From Streptomyces cyanogenus (GTDB lineage Bacteria; Actinomycetota; Actinomycetes; Streptomycetales; Streptomycetaceae), in the NCBI RefSeq assembly GCF_017526105.1, contig NZ_CP071839.1:6231001-6295000 (forward strand): a DNA stretch of 64,000 nucleotides. The letters run 5' to 3'. Positions 1 through 8,326 of the stretch are shown here, piece by piece. The position numbers and the translations under genes were made by a program. Each line of letters opens with the position of its first letter. The stretch's first letter is position 1. Below the pieces are notes generated by a model. It saw only the letters and a list, made by a program, of their open reading frames with translations. It did no database searches and was not told the DNA's origin.

Positions 1-1616
1 CCGCCACGCCCGCGGCAGCGCCCCCGCCCGCCCCCGACCAGGACCCCGCCGAATGGCCCCAGCTGCGGCAGGCCGGGGCGTATGAGGCGGCCGAGCGGCT
101 GGCTGCCGAGGCGAGGGCCGGGCTGATGCGGGATGTGGATCACGCGCGGATCAGCCGGGCCTGGCAGAGCGTCCGGTCCGGCCGGCACACCCTCGCCGGC
201 TTCACCGGAGCCGTACTCCAGGACGGCGCCGCCGCCTGCCCGCACCCCTCCGGCGACCGCGACCTGCCCGCCCGGCACGCCCGGCACGACCTGCTCACCG
301 GCCAGGTCCGGCTGGGCACCACCGCCGACGACCCCCGCAACCCCTACCACTACCGCGGCGCAGGCCTGGCCCTCGGCCCCGACCTGCTCGGCACCTCCCT
401 GCTCGCCGTCGGCCCGGCCGGTTCCGGGAAGACCGGCGCCGTGGTCCGGCCGCTCGCGGAGTCCCTGTGCCTGCACGCCCTGGCCGGGCGCGCGTCGGTC
501 GTGGTGGTCGGCGCGGCGGGCGCCGGCCTCGGCCCGGCGGAGGCCTACGACGTCGTCGTCCGAGTCGGCCACCCGGATTCCGTCTACGACCTCGACCTCT
601 ACGGCGGCACCACCGACCCCGACGAGGCCGCCGCCATACTCGCCGAGGCCCTCGTCGGCGACCTCGCCGACCCGCACCCGGGCAGCGACAGCCGCCGCTC
701 CACCACCGTCCTCGCCCAGCTGCTCGGCCCCTTCCGCGCCGTCCACGACCGCTTCCCCTCCGTGCCGGAGCTGCGGCAGCTGCTCGACGGCGCCCCCGGC
801 CCGCTGGCCGCGCTGCGCAAGGGCCTGACCGACACCGGGCACGCCTCGCTGCTCAGGGAACTCGACGCCCGGGAGCGGCAGATGGCCCACCCGGGCGACG
901 TCGGCACGGTCCTCGCCGACCGGATCGCCCTGCTCGACCGGCCCGCCTTCGCCGCCTTCTTCGACACCTCCGGGCAGAGCCGGCCGTTCTCGCTGCGAGC
1001 CCTCGACCACCCGGTACGGGTCCGCATCGACCTGCCCCAGCGCGGTCACGCAGATGCCTCCCGGATTCTGGCCCGGCTGGTGCTCGCCCAGTTCACGGCA
1101 TCCGTGACGGTACGGGAGGACCGGTCGCTCTTCGCCTGCCTGCTGCTCGACGACGCCACCGGGGTCGTCACGCCGGAGGCCGTGCGCGGCATCCAGCGGC
1201 TGCGCAGCGCCAACGCCGGCACGGTGCTCACGCTGCGCACCCTGGACGACGTGCCCCGGCCGCTGCGCGGCCCGCTGCTCGGTGCCACCGGCTGCCGGAT
1301 GGCGCTGTCCGGGCTCACCCCCTGGGACGGGCAGGACTTCGCCGAGGTGTGGGGCAAGGAGTGGACCGAGACCCGGGACGTCACCGACCGGCAGATCATC
1401 GCCGAGACCCCGGCCGGCAAGGCCGTGCACATGCTGCGCCGGGTCATCACCGGACAGGCGCCCACCGCGCGCGCCGTCACCGTCCGCCAGGTCGAGCGGG
1501 AGCGCTGGTCGGCTTCCGAGTTGGCTCATGGGGTGCCGCCGGGGCATGCCGTGTTGTCGTTGACCACCGTGCGGGGGGAGCACGCGCCGCCGTTGCTGGT
1601 GGACCTGCGGGGGTGA
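1..1616 (+). CDS. P-loop ATP/GTP-binding protein, VirD4/TraG-like (5' partial)
   Basis: The reading frame is open to the left edge of the window, so the N-terminus is missing; the ATG at 126 is internal. A Walker A motif, GPAGSGKT, lies near 411-434 and is followed by a long alpha/beta body ending in VDLRG and TGA at 1616. The preceding stretch (PYHYRGAGLALGPDLLG) and the layout resemble Streptomyces 'ATP/GTP-binding' proteins related to VirD4/TraG conjugation ATPases, with the motif close to the start of the ATPase domain. No membrane segment is visible in the part present. The function is unknown. The family assignment rests on motif and general layout only, and a conjugative role should not be assumed because no relaxase or other tra gene is nearby. 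Confidence 0.75.
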   Translation, partial: ATPAAAPPPAPDQDPAEWPQLRQAGAYEAAERLAAEARAGLMRDVDHARISRAWQSVRSGRHTLAGFTGAVLQDGAAACPHPSGDRDLPARHARHDLLTGQVRLGTTADDPRNPYHYRGAGLALGPDLLGTSLLAVGPAGSGKTGAVVRPLAESLCLHALAGRASVVVVGAAGAGLGPAEAYDVVVRVGHPDSVYDLDLYGGTTDPDEAAAILAEALVGDLADPHPGSDSRRSTTVLAQLLGPFRAVHDRFPSVPELRQLLDGAPGPLAALRKGLTDTGHASLLRELDARERQMAHPGDVGTVLADRIALLDRPAFAAFFDTSGQSRPFSLRALDHPVRVRIDLPQRGHADASRILARLVLAQFTASVTVREDRSLFACLLLDDATGVVTPEAVRGIQRLRSANAGTVLTLRTLDDVPRPLRGPLLGATGCRMALSGLTPWDGQDFAEVWGKEWTETRDVTDRQIIAETPAGKAVHMLRRVITGQAPTARAVTVRQVERERWSASELAHGVPPGHAVLSLTTVRGEHAPPLLVDLRG

Positions 1617-1723
1617 GGAGCCAGCGCGGGGTCGTACGGTGAGGCAGAATCGGGCTAGGCCGTTCATACACGGCGGCCAATTGATCACCGGGATCGACGG
1701 ATCTCCCTCACCGTGAAGGCCCC

Positions 1724-3301
1724 ATGCCCCCGACTCTCGCCTCGCTCGTCCACCACTCCGCGCTCAAGCTGACCGTGCGCGCGGGCGAGGACCGCCTGGA
1801 CGTGCCCGTCCGCTGGGCGCACGTCAGCGAGCTGGCCGACCCCGTGCCCTACATGGAGGGCGGCGAACTGCTCCTGATCACCGCGCTCAAGCTGGACGCG
1901 GAGGATCCGGAGGCCATGCGGCGGTATGTGCGGCGGCTGGTCGGCGCGGGGGTGGTCGGGCTGGGGTTCGCCGTCGGGGTCAACTACGAGGAGATCCCGG
2001 AGGCCCTGGTCGACGCCTGCGCACAGGAGGGGCTGCCGCTGCTGGAGGTCCCCCGCCGCACTCCCTTCCTCGCCATCAGCAAGGCCGTCTCCGCGGCGAT
2101 CGCCGCCGACCAGTACCGGGCGGTCACGGCAGGGTTCGCCGCCCAGCGCGAGCTGACCAGGCAGGCGCTGAACGCCGGCCCCGAGGGCGTGCTCACCGTG
2201 CTCGCCGCCCAGGTCGACGGCTGGGCCGCGCTGTACGACGCCTCGGGCGCCGTCGTCGCCGCCGCGCCCGAGTGGGCCGGCCGCCGCGCCGCCCGGCTCA
2301 CCACCGAGGTGGAACGGCTGCGCGAGCGGGCCGCCCCCGCGTCCTCCGTCGTCGGCGGCCCCGAGCACGAGGACCGGGTGGAGCTGCACAGCCTCGGCAC
2401 CGGCCGGCGCCCGCGCGCCGCGCTCGCCGTGGGGACGGCCGCCGCGCTCGGCACCGCCGAGCGGTACGCCGTCCACTCCGCCATCGCCCTGCTCACCCTC
2501 ACCACCGAACGCTCCCGCTCCCTGCACGCGGCCGAACAGCGCGTCGGTACGGCGGTGCTGCGCATGCTCCTGGCCGGGGAGCCCGACCACGCCCGGGCCG
2601 TCGCCGGTGACCTGTACGGCGGGCTGCTGGACGCCCCGTTCCGGATGATCGTGGCCGAGTCCGGGTCGGGTACGGCGGGCGAACCGCTGGCCGAACTCGC
2701 CGAGGCCGTGGAGTCCGCGGCGGCGCGTGCCGGTGAGGCCGTGCTGGTGGTGCCCGAGGGCGAGCGGCTGGTGGTGCTGGCCGCGGACCGGGGCGCCGCG
2801 GTGGGCGCGTGCGCCGCGATCGCGGCGGCGCGGGAAGTGGAGCGGGCGGCGCCCGAGCAGGGGCGCGTGGAGGACGACGCGCTGGTCGTCGGGCTGTCGG
2901 CGCCCGCCGGGCCGATCGCGGCGGCAGCGGCGTACAAGCAGGCCGAGCAGGCGCTGTCGGTGGCGCGGCGGCGGGGCCGGGTCCTGGTGGAGCACGAGCA
3001 GCTGGCCGCCGGGTCCGTCCTGCCGCTGCTGGCCGACGACGCGGTGAAGGCGTTCGCCGACGGGCTGTTGCGGGCGCTGCACGAGCATGACGCGACGGGC
3101 CGGGGGGACCTGGTCGCCTCGCTGCGGGCGTGGCTGTCGCGGCACGGACAGTGGGACGCCGCCGCGGCCGACCTGGGTGTCCACCGGCACACCCTGCGGT
3201 ACCGGATGCGGCGCGTCGAGGAGATCCTGGGGCGCAGCCTGGACGACCCGGACGTGCGGATGGAGCTGTGGCTCGCCCTGAAGGCGACCTCCACGGAGTA
3301 G
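1724..3301 (+). CDS. PucR-family transcriptional regulator
   Basis: A 525-residue protein with the PucR layout. The N-terminal purine-catabolism-regulator domain (about residues 1-125; WAHVSELADPVPYMEGGELL is typical) is followed by a GGDEF-like middle region and a C-terminal helix-turn-helix (about 465-520; WDAAAADLGVHRHTLRYRMR). Members of this family are DNA-binding activators or repressors of purine, amino-acid and GABA catabolism and act in the cytoplasm. The ATG at 1724 has a weak AAGG-type SD about 5 nt upstream. The gene immediately precedes an aldehyde dehydrogenase in the same orientation with a 145-nt gap, so that gene is the obvious candidate target. The effector is not deducible from sequence. 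Confidence 0.9.
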   Translation: MPPTLASLVHHSALKLTVRAGEDRLDVPVRWAHVSELADPVPYMEGGELLLITALKLDAEDPEAMRRYVRRLVGAGVVGLGFAVGVNYEEIPEALVDACAQEGLPLLEVPRRTPFLAISKAVSAAIAADQYRAVTAGFAAQRELTRQALNAGPEGVLTVLAAQVDGWAALYDASGAVVAAAPEWAGRRAARLTTEVERLRERAAPASSVVGGPEHEDRVELHSLGTGRRPRAALAVGTAAALGTAERYAVHSAIALLTLTTERSRSLHAAEQRVGTAVLRMLLAGEPDHARAVAGDLYGGLLDAPFRMIVAESGSGTAGEPLAELAEAVESAAARAGEAVLVVPEGERLVVLAADRGAAVGACAAIAAAREVERAAPEQGRVEDDALVVGLSAPAGPIAAAAAYKQAEQALSVARRRGRVLVEHEQLAAGSVLPLLADDAVKAFADGLLRALHEHDATGRGDLVASLRAWLSRHGQWDAAAADLGVHRHTLRYRMRRVEEILGRSLDDPDVRMELWLALKATSTE

Positions 3302-3446
3302 GGCGCACCACCCAGTAGTCCAATCAGTAGTGCCCGGTCCGTGCACTGCTACGACTCGGACAAACGACCCCCGGCCGCCCCCGCCCTACCGTGGACCACG
3401 CAAAGCAAGCAGCACACCTCCAACGCGGAAGGGCCGGGACTCGTAC

Positions 3447-4892
3447 ATGACTTCCACCCATGCCTTCTGGCTCGCCGGCCGCCAGGTCACCGGCGAGGAC
3501 ACCTTCGACGTCACCTCCCCGTGGGACGGCCGGCTCGTCGGCAAGGTCGGCGTGCCGACCGACGCCCAGGTCGAGGAGGCCGTGGCCGCCGCGTACGCCG
3601 TCCGCGAGGAGTTCGCCGCCACCCCGGCGCACGTCCGCGCCGCCGCTCTGGACCACGTCAGCAAGCGGCTGGCCGAGCGGACCGAGGAGATCGCCCAGCT
3701 GATCTCCGCCGAGAACGGCAAGCCGATCAAGTGGGCCCGCGGCGAGGTCGGCCGCGCGGTCTCCGTGTTCCGGTTCGCCGCCGAGGAGGCCCGCCGGTTC
3801 AACGGCGGCGAGGCCCAGCGGCTCGACACGGACGCCGGCGGCCAGGGCCGGCTGGCGCTCACCCGCCGCTTCCCGAAGGGCGTCGTGCTCGGCATCGCGC
3901 CGTTCAACTTCCCGCTGAACCTGTGCGCCCACAAGGTCGCCCCGGCGATCGCCGCCGGCGCCCCGATCATCCTGAAGCCGGCCCCGGCCACCCCGCTGTC
4001 CGGCCTGATCCTCGGTGACCTGCTCGCCGAGACCGACCTGCCGGCCGGGTCGTGGAGCATCCTCCCGGTGCCGAACGACAAGATGCCCGCCCTCGTCCAG
4101 GACGAGCGGCTGCCGGTCATCTCCTTCACCGGTTCCGAGAAGGTCGGCTACGCGATCATGGACTCGGTGCCGCGCAAGCACTGCACGCTGGAGCTGGGCG
4201 GCAACGGCGCCGCGGTCGTCCTCGGCGACTACGCCTCCGACGCCGACCTGGACTGGGCCGCGACCCGCATCGCGACCTTCTCCAACTACCAGGGCGGTCA
4301 GTCCTGCATCTCGGTGCAGCGCGTCATCGCGGACGCCTCCGTGTACGACCGGCTGCTGCCGCGCATCGTCGCCGCCGTCGAGGCGCAGGTCACCGGCGAC
4401 CCGTCCGACGACAAGACCGACGTCGGCCCGCTGGTCAGCGAGGACGCCGCCAAGCGCGTCGAGTCCTGGGTGAAGGAGGCCGTCGAGGCGGGCGCCACGC
4501 TCCTCACCGGCGGCGACCGTGACGGTGCCTCGTACGCGCCGACGGTCCTCACCGACGTGCCGGCGGGCGTCACCCTCGCCTGCGAGGAGGTCTTCGGTCC
4601 CGTCCTCACCGTGCAGAAGGTGGACGGCGAGGCCGAGGCGTTCGCCGCGGTCAACGACTCCAAGTACGGACTCCAGGCGGGCGTGTTCACCCACGACCTG
4701 CAGGTCGCCTTCCGTGCCCACCGTGCCCTCGAGGTCGGCGGTGTGGTGATCGGCGACGTCCCGTCCTACCGCGCCGACCAGATGCCGTACGGCGGCGCCA
4801 AGCAGTCCGGCGTGGGCCGCGAGGGCGTGCGGTTCGCGATGGAGGACTACACCTACGAGCGCGTGCTGGTCCTCACCGGTCTCGCGCTCTGA
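3447..4892 (+). CDS. NAD(P)-dependent aldehyde dehydrogenase
   Basis: A 481-residue ALDH-superfamily enzyme that oxidises an aldehyde to its acid using NAD(P)+. Visible family features are the IAPFNFPLNL segment, the catalytic general base Glu249 in LELGGN, the nucleophile Cys287 in GGQSCISVQR, and the C-terminal EEVFGPVLTV block. The ATG at 3447 (MTSTHAFWL) is preferred to an upstream in-frame ATG because the family begins here and GAAGGG lies upstream. The substrate is not evident; pairing with a PucR regulator suggests amine, GABA or purine-derived aldehydes, but this is inference. A strong hairpin terminator follows at 4921, so it appears to be transcribed alone or as the last gene. Confidence 0.92.
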   Translation: MTSTHAFWLAGRQVTGEDTFDVTSPWDGRLVGKVGVPTDAQVEEAVAAAYAVREEFAATPAHVRAAALDHVSKRLAERTEEIAQLISAENGKPIKWARGEVGRAVSVFRFAAEEARRFNGGEAQRLDTDAGGQGRLALTRRFPKGVVLGIAPFNFPLNLCAHKVAPAIAAGAPIILKPAPATPLSGLILGDLLAETDLPAGSWSILPVPNDKMPALVQDERLPVISFTGSEKVGYAIMDSVPRKHCTLELGGNGAAVVLGDYASDADLDWAATRIATFSNYQGGQSCISVQRVIADASVYDRLLPRIVAAVEAQVTGDPSDDKTDVGPLVSEDAAKRVESWVKEAVEAGATLLTGGDRDGASYAPTVLTDVPAGVTLACEEVFGPVLTVQKVDGEAEAFAAVNDSKYGLQAGVFTHDLQVAFRAHRALEVGGVVIGDVPSYRADQMPYGGAKQSGVGREGVRFAMEDYTYERVLVLTGLAL

Positions 4893-4920
4893 CCTGCCAC
4901 GGACAGGTCGGCAACGGAAC

Positions 4921-4951
4921 GGCCGCAGCCCACTGTGCGGGGGCTGCGGCC
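4921..4951 (+). terminator. Hairpin terminator after the aldehyde dehydrogenase
   Basis: A perfect 11-bp inverted repeat: GGCCGCAGCCC at 4921-4931 pairs with GGGCTGCGGCC at 4941-4951, with a 9-nt loop. It is followed by a modest T-rich run (GTTTCCGTTTCC) and lies 29 nt after the stop codon. Confidence 0.85.
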
Positions 4952-5043
4952 GTTTCCGTTTCCCTCTCGCCGGGGCAATCCGGAAAGGCTCCGCGGACGT
5001 AAGGAAAGTAGGGCCGCACCCTGAGGGAAGAAGGAGGGCCATC

Positions 5044-5295
5044 ATGCGAGCATCACGCGCGAGGCGCCTCTTCGCGGCGTCCGCGGCCGGCCTGCTGATG
5101 GCCGGCGGCGCCGCGATCGGTGCAGCAGGCACAGCCTCGGCGGCAGCCCCTGCCGTGCCCACCCAGGTCACCGGCGACTGGTGCTGGGGCCACCACGGCT
5201 GGCGTTGCTTCGACCACCGCTTCGACCACCGCTTCGACCATCGCTTCGATCACCGGTTCGACAACGGAGGCGTCGTGATCATCGTGGTCAGCTAG
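5044..5295 (+). CDS. Small secreted FDHR-repeat peptide
   Basis: An 83-residue protein with an excellent SD (GAAGGAGGG) just before its ATG. Residues 1-34 form a Sec signal peptide: basic start, hydrophobic core LLMAGGAAIGAAG, and an Ala-rich cleavage region (ASAAA). The mature part begins with a Trp/Cys/His motif (DWCWGHHGWRCF) and then carries four near-perfect FDHR tetrapeptide repeats plus a partial fifth (FDNG), encoded by 12-nt tandem units, and ends in a short hydrophobic tail (VVIIVVS). The two Cys could form a disulfide, and the His/Asp-rich repeats could bind metal. No family is recognised. The function is unknown; secretion is well supported, metal binding is a guess. Confidence 0.85.
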   Translation: MRASRARRLFAASAAGLLMAGGAAIGAAGTASAAAPAVPTQVTGDWCWGHHGWRCFDHRFDHRFDHRFDHRFDNGGVVIIVVS

Positions 5296-5471
5296 CGGTG
5301 ACGGGGCACGTCCGCCTCCACTGGGCCCGGCACCGGTGCCTTCCGGTTCCGGGCCCCTCCCGGTGTCGCGCCTCTGCGGACCCTCAACCCAAGATGCCGA
5401 CGTGCGCGAGCCGCAGTGGGGCCGCGCAGGCTGAGGTGGACGTGGACGCCCTCGGCAAGGGTGACCATCCA

Positions 5472-5663
5472 GTGAGTGACACCACCAGTGCCACGCTGAA
5501 CCCGGACGACCTCACCCGGGCACTCGTTCGGCGCAATCTGCTGCGGAACGACAAGTACATCCCCGGGATCGAGGCCGGCACCGAGGTCTTCAAGGGCTCG
5601 GGGCGCCTCGATACCCGTCCGACTCGGTCGGAATCGGCTGAGCGGACGCGCGAGGGGTGGTGA
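5472..5663 (+). CDS. Possible small hypothetical ORF
   Basis: A 63-codon GTG-initiated ORF (VSDTTSATLNPDDLTRALVRRN...) in the 458-nt gap before the acyl-CoA dehydrogenase. Codon use in its first two thirds is Streptomyces-like, but the end (TRPTRSESAERTREGW) is less protein-like and there is no convincing SD. It may be a genuine small protein, the remnant of a longer gene, or chance. No family is recognised. Confidence 0.35.
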   Translation: MSDTTSATLNPDDLTRALVRRNLLRNDKYIPGIEAGTEVFKGSGRLDTRPTRSESAERTREGW

Positions 5664-5680
5664 GGACGGCCCGTTTCGGG

Positions 5681-5709
5681 TACCAACGATCCAGTAGCAC
5701 TGGTCGGTA
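5681..5709. promoter_or_regulatory. Dyad-symmetric candidate operator upstream of acyl-CoA dehydrogenase
   Basis: A nested dyad: CCAGT-agc-ACTGG at 5691-5703 sits inside outer TACC (5681-5684) and GGTA (5706-5709) half-sites, 45-73 nt before the acyl-CoA dehydrogenase start. Such dyads often bind TetR-type fatty-acid regulators, but no regulator gene is adjacent. The site is seen in sequence; its role is inferred. Confidence 0.35.
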
Positions 5710-5753
5710 ACGAACGGTCCCAGTCGTCCCTCTTTGCGGCGAGGTGAGCCTCA

Positions 5754-7688
5754 ATGACCGCCACCACCCCACGCACCACCGTCACCGAGCGCGAGGCCCG
5801 CAGGGTGGCGGAGGCCGCCCGGGAACAGGACTGGCGCAAGCCCAGCTTCGCCAAGGAACTGTTCCTCGGGCGCTTCCGGCTCGACCTCATCCACCCCCAC
5901 CCGCTCCCCGACGAGGAGTCCGTCCGGCGCGGTGAGGAGTTCCTGGCGAAACTCCGCGCCTTCTGCGAGACGGAGATCGACTCCGCCCGCATCGAGCGCG
6001 AGGCCCGCATCCCCGACGAGGTCGTGGCCGGGCTGAAGGAGCTCGGCGCCCTCGGCATGAAGATCGACCCCAAGTACGGCGGTCTCGGCCTCACCCAGCT
6101 CTACTACAACAAGGCCCTTGCCCTGGTCGGCTCCGTCAGCCCCGCCGTCGGCGCGCTGCTCTCCGCCCACCAGTCGATCGGCGTCCCGCAGCCGCTGAAG
6201 CTGTTCGGCACCCAGGAGCAGAAGGACGCCTTCCTGCCCCGCTGCGCCCGCACCGACATCTCCGCGTTCCTGCTCACCGAGCCGGACGTGGGCTCCGACC
6301 CGGCCCGCCTGGCCACCACGGCCGTACCCGACGGCGACGAGTACGTCCTCGACGGCGTGAAGCTGTGGACCACCAACGGGGTGGTCGCCGACCTGCTCGT
6401 GGTGATGGCGCGGGTGCCGAAGTCCGAGGGGCACAAGGGCGGCATCACCGCGTTCGTCGTGGAGGCCACCGCCGAGGGCGTCACCGTCGAGAACCGCAAC
6501 GCCTTCATGGGGCTGCGCGGCATCGAGAACGGCGTCACCCGCTTCCACCGGGTCAGGGTCCCGGCCGCCCACCGGATCGGCCCGGAGGGCGCGGGCCTGA
6601 AGATCGCGCTGACGACGCTGAACACCGGGCGGCTGTCGCTGCCGGCGATGTGCGCGGGCGCCGGCAAGTGGTGCCTGAAGATCGCCCGCGAGTGGTCGGC
6701 GGAGCGCGAGCAGTGGGGCAAGCCGGTCGCGCTGCACGAGGCCGTCGGCTCCAAGATCAGCTTCATCGCGGCCACCACCTTCGCGCTGGAGGCCGTGGTC
6801 GACCTGTCCTCGCAGATGGCCGACGAGGACCGCAACGACATCCGCATCGAGGCCGCCCTCGCCAAGCTCTACGGCTCCGAGATGTCCTGGAGGATGGCCG
6901 ACGAACTGGTCCAGATCCGCGGCGGGCGCGGCTACGAGACGGCCGAGTCGCTCAGGGCGCGCGGCGAACGCCCGGTCCCGGCCGAGCAGATCCTGCGCGA
7001 CCTGCGCATCAACCGCATCTTCGAGGGCTCCACGGAGATCATGCACCTGCTGATCGCCCGCGAGGCCGTCGACGCCCACCTCTCGGTCGCCGGCGACCTC
7101 ATCGACCCCGACAAGCCGCTGTCCGCCAAGGCCAGGGCGGGCGCGAACGCGGGCGTCTTCTACGCCAAGTGGCTGCCGAAGCTGGTCGCCGGACCGGGCC
7201 AGCTGCCGACGGCGTACGGCGAGTTCAAGCACGGCATCGACCTCTCCGGGCACCTGCGCTACGTCGAGCGCACGGCCCGCAAGCTGGCCCGGTCCACCTT
7301 CTACGCCATGTCCCGCTGGCAGGGCCGGATGGAGACCAAGCAGGGCTTCCTCGGCCGGATCGTGGACATCGGCGCCGAGCTGTTCGCGATGAGCGCGGCC
7401 TGTGTCCGCGCCGAGCGGCTGTGGCGGGAGGGCGAGCACGGCCGCGAGGCCTACCAGCTCGCCGACGCCTTCTGCCGCCAGGCCCGCATCCGGGTGGACG
7501 AGCTCTTCGGCCGGCTGTGGACCAACACCGACGACCTCGACCGCAAGGTGGTCAGGGCCGCCCTCGCCGGCGCCTACACGTGGCTGGAGGAGGGCGTCCT
7601 CGACCCGTCGGGCGAGGGGCCGTGGATCGCGGATGCGACCCCCGGACCCGCCGTCCGCGAGAACGCCCGCCGTCCCTTCGGGAGCTAG
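5754..7688 (+). CDS. Acyl-CoA dehydrogenase (long form)
   Basis: A 644-residue FAD-dependent acyl-CoA dehydrogenase, far longer than the usual ~380-residue short- and medium-chain forms and like the VLCAD/ACAD9 layout with a C-terminal helical extension. Recognisable parts are the N-terminal helical domain with KYGGLGLTQLYY, the FAD-contacting AFLLTEPDVGSDPARL, the middle beta domain GVKLWTTNG, and the C-terminal block QIRGGRGYE...RIFEGSTEIMHLLIAREA, where the Glu of FEGSTEI is the likely catalytic base. It should introduce the trans-2 double bond in fatty acyl-CoA beta-oxidation. The ATG has a GAGG SD. Its TAG overlaps by 4 nt the stop of the convergent lamin-tail gene, so no terminator separates them. 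Confidence 0.92.
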   Translation: MTATTPRTTVTEREARRVAEAAREQDWRKPSFAKELFLGRFRLDLIHPHPLPDEESVRRGEEFLAKLRAFCETEIDSARIEREARIPDEVVAGLKELGALGMKIDPKYGGLGLTQLYYNKALALVGSVSPAVGALLSAHQSIGVPQPLKLFGTQEQKDAFLPRCARTDISAFLLTEPDVGSDPARLATTAVPDGDEYVLDGVKLWTTNGVVADLLVVMARVPKSEGHKGGITAFVVEATAEGVTVENRNAFMGLRGIENGVTRFHRVRVPAAHRIGPEGAGLKIALTTLNTGRLSLPAMCAGAGKWCLKIAREWSAEREQWGKPVALHEAVGSKISFIAATTFALEAVVDLSSQMADEDRNDIRIEAALAKLYGSEMSWRMADELVQIRGGRGYETAESLRARGERPVPAEQILRDLRINRIFEGSTEIMHLLIAREAVDAHLSVAGDLIDPDKPLSAKARAGANAGVFYAKWLPKLVAGPGQLPTAYGEFKHGIDLSGHLRYVERTARKLARSTFYAMSRWQGRMETKQGFLGRIVDIGAELFAMSAACVRAERLWREGEHGREAYQLADAFCRQARIRVDELFGRLWTNTDDLDRKVVRAALAGAYTWLEEGVLDPSGEGPWIADATPGPAVRENARRPFGS

Positions 7689-8143
7689 CAGTACTTGTCG
7701 CTCGGGTCCCGCGTCGTCCAGGAGCAGGTGTCGACCCTGCTGCCGCTCGCCCTGGTCAGGGTCGCCGTGTCCTTGTCGTTGTTCCAGACGTAGGCACGGC
7801 GGTCCTGGTACTTGTCCGAGGTGGTGTCCGAGCCGCTGCCGGTGTGGACCTTCAGGTACTTCCCGGCGCCGATCCTGACGTTCCCGAAGACGTACCTGTG
7901 GTTCGAGGCGTCCTTCAGCACCCACCCCTTGAGCGAGACCGCCGAACCGCTGGTGTTCTTCAGCTGCACCCACTCGGCGTTCAGGCTCTTGTTCGAGCGG
8001 TTGTCCGAGCCGGGGCTGTCGAACCACACATGGTGGATCTTCACGCCCCCGGCGGCCTCGGCCGGGGTGCTGAGCAGGGTGCCGGTGAGCAGGGCCGCGC
8101 CGGCGAGAGCGGGCAGGGCCGCGCGTATGCGCACAGTACGCAT
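7685..8143 (-). CDS. Secreted lamin-tail-domain (LTD) protein
   Basis: A 152-residue protein whose first ~32 residues form a Sec signal peptide (basic MRTVRIR, hydrophobic core, TPAEAAG cleavage region). The remainder is a single lamin-tail-like beta fold: VKIHHVWFDSPG, then LNAEWVQLKNTSGSAVSLKGWVL, KDASNHRYVFGNVRIGAGKYLKVHTG, and a Cys pair near the end (DTCSWTT...KYC). LTD proteins are extracellular beta-sandwich domains of uncertain, probably adhesive, role. The ATG at 8143 is chosen over the adjacent TTG at 8146 because the GGGGGGA SD is better spaced. It is convergent with and overlaps the acyl-CoA dehydrogenase gene by 4 nt. Confidence 0.85.
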   Translation of the reverse strand: MRTVRIRAALPALAGAALLTGTLLSTPAEAAGGVKIHHVWFDSPGSDNRSNKSLNAEWVQLKNTSGSAVSLKGWVLKDASNHRYVFGNVRIGAGKYLKVHTGSGSDTTSDKYQDRRAYVWNNDKDTATLTRASGSRVDTCSWTTRDPSDKYC

Positions 8144-8234
8144 CAAGAGATCCCCCCAAGGATGTCGTCCGCGAATCGTGTGGAACGAAGTGTTATCACA
8201 TGATCTTCACGGGGACTCCACAATGCCCGAGGAG

Positions 8235-8289
8235 GCACTCGACCGAGGGATGCGCACGACCGGGGAACGCACTCGGCCGAGGGACGCGC
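8235..8289. repeat. Imperfect 21-nt direct repeat upstream of dxr
   Basis: Two 21-nt copies with two mismatches at 8235-8255 and 8269-8289 (consensus GCACTCGRCCGAGGGAYGCGC), repeating with a 34-nt period. They lie in the divergent intergenic region between the lamin-tail gene and dxr, about 40-90 nt before dxr. Each copy contains an internal CTCGRCCGAG dyad, so they could be tandem operators. Confidence 0.6.
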
Positions 8290-8326
8290 TGTCGGGGTCG
8301 TCACCGCGTGCGGCCACAATGGGGGG

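Noticed and set aside
5205..5265. CRISPR-like or satellite repeat at the FDHR stretch
   Set aside because: The 12-nt units are in frame with a coding sequence and have no spacers, so they are coding repeats.
5181..5663. 160-codon plus-strand ORF spanning the small secreted peptide and beyond
   Set aside because: It is a different frame through the FDHR gene with no SD; only its tail, which is the same frame as the small ORF at 5472, has any coding character.
5751..8159. About 800-codon minus-strand ORF opposite acyl-CoA dehydrogenase
   Set aside because: It covers a well-supported gene and has an implausible Arg/Gly/Asp composition.
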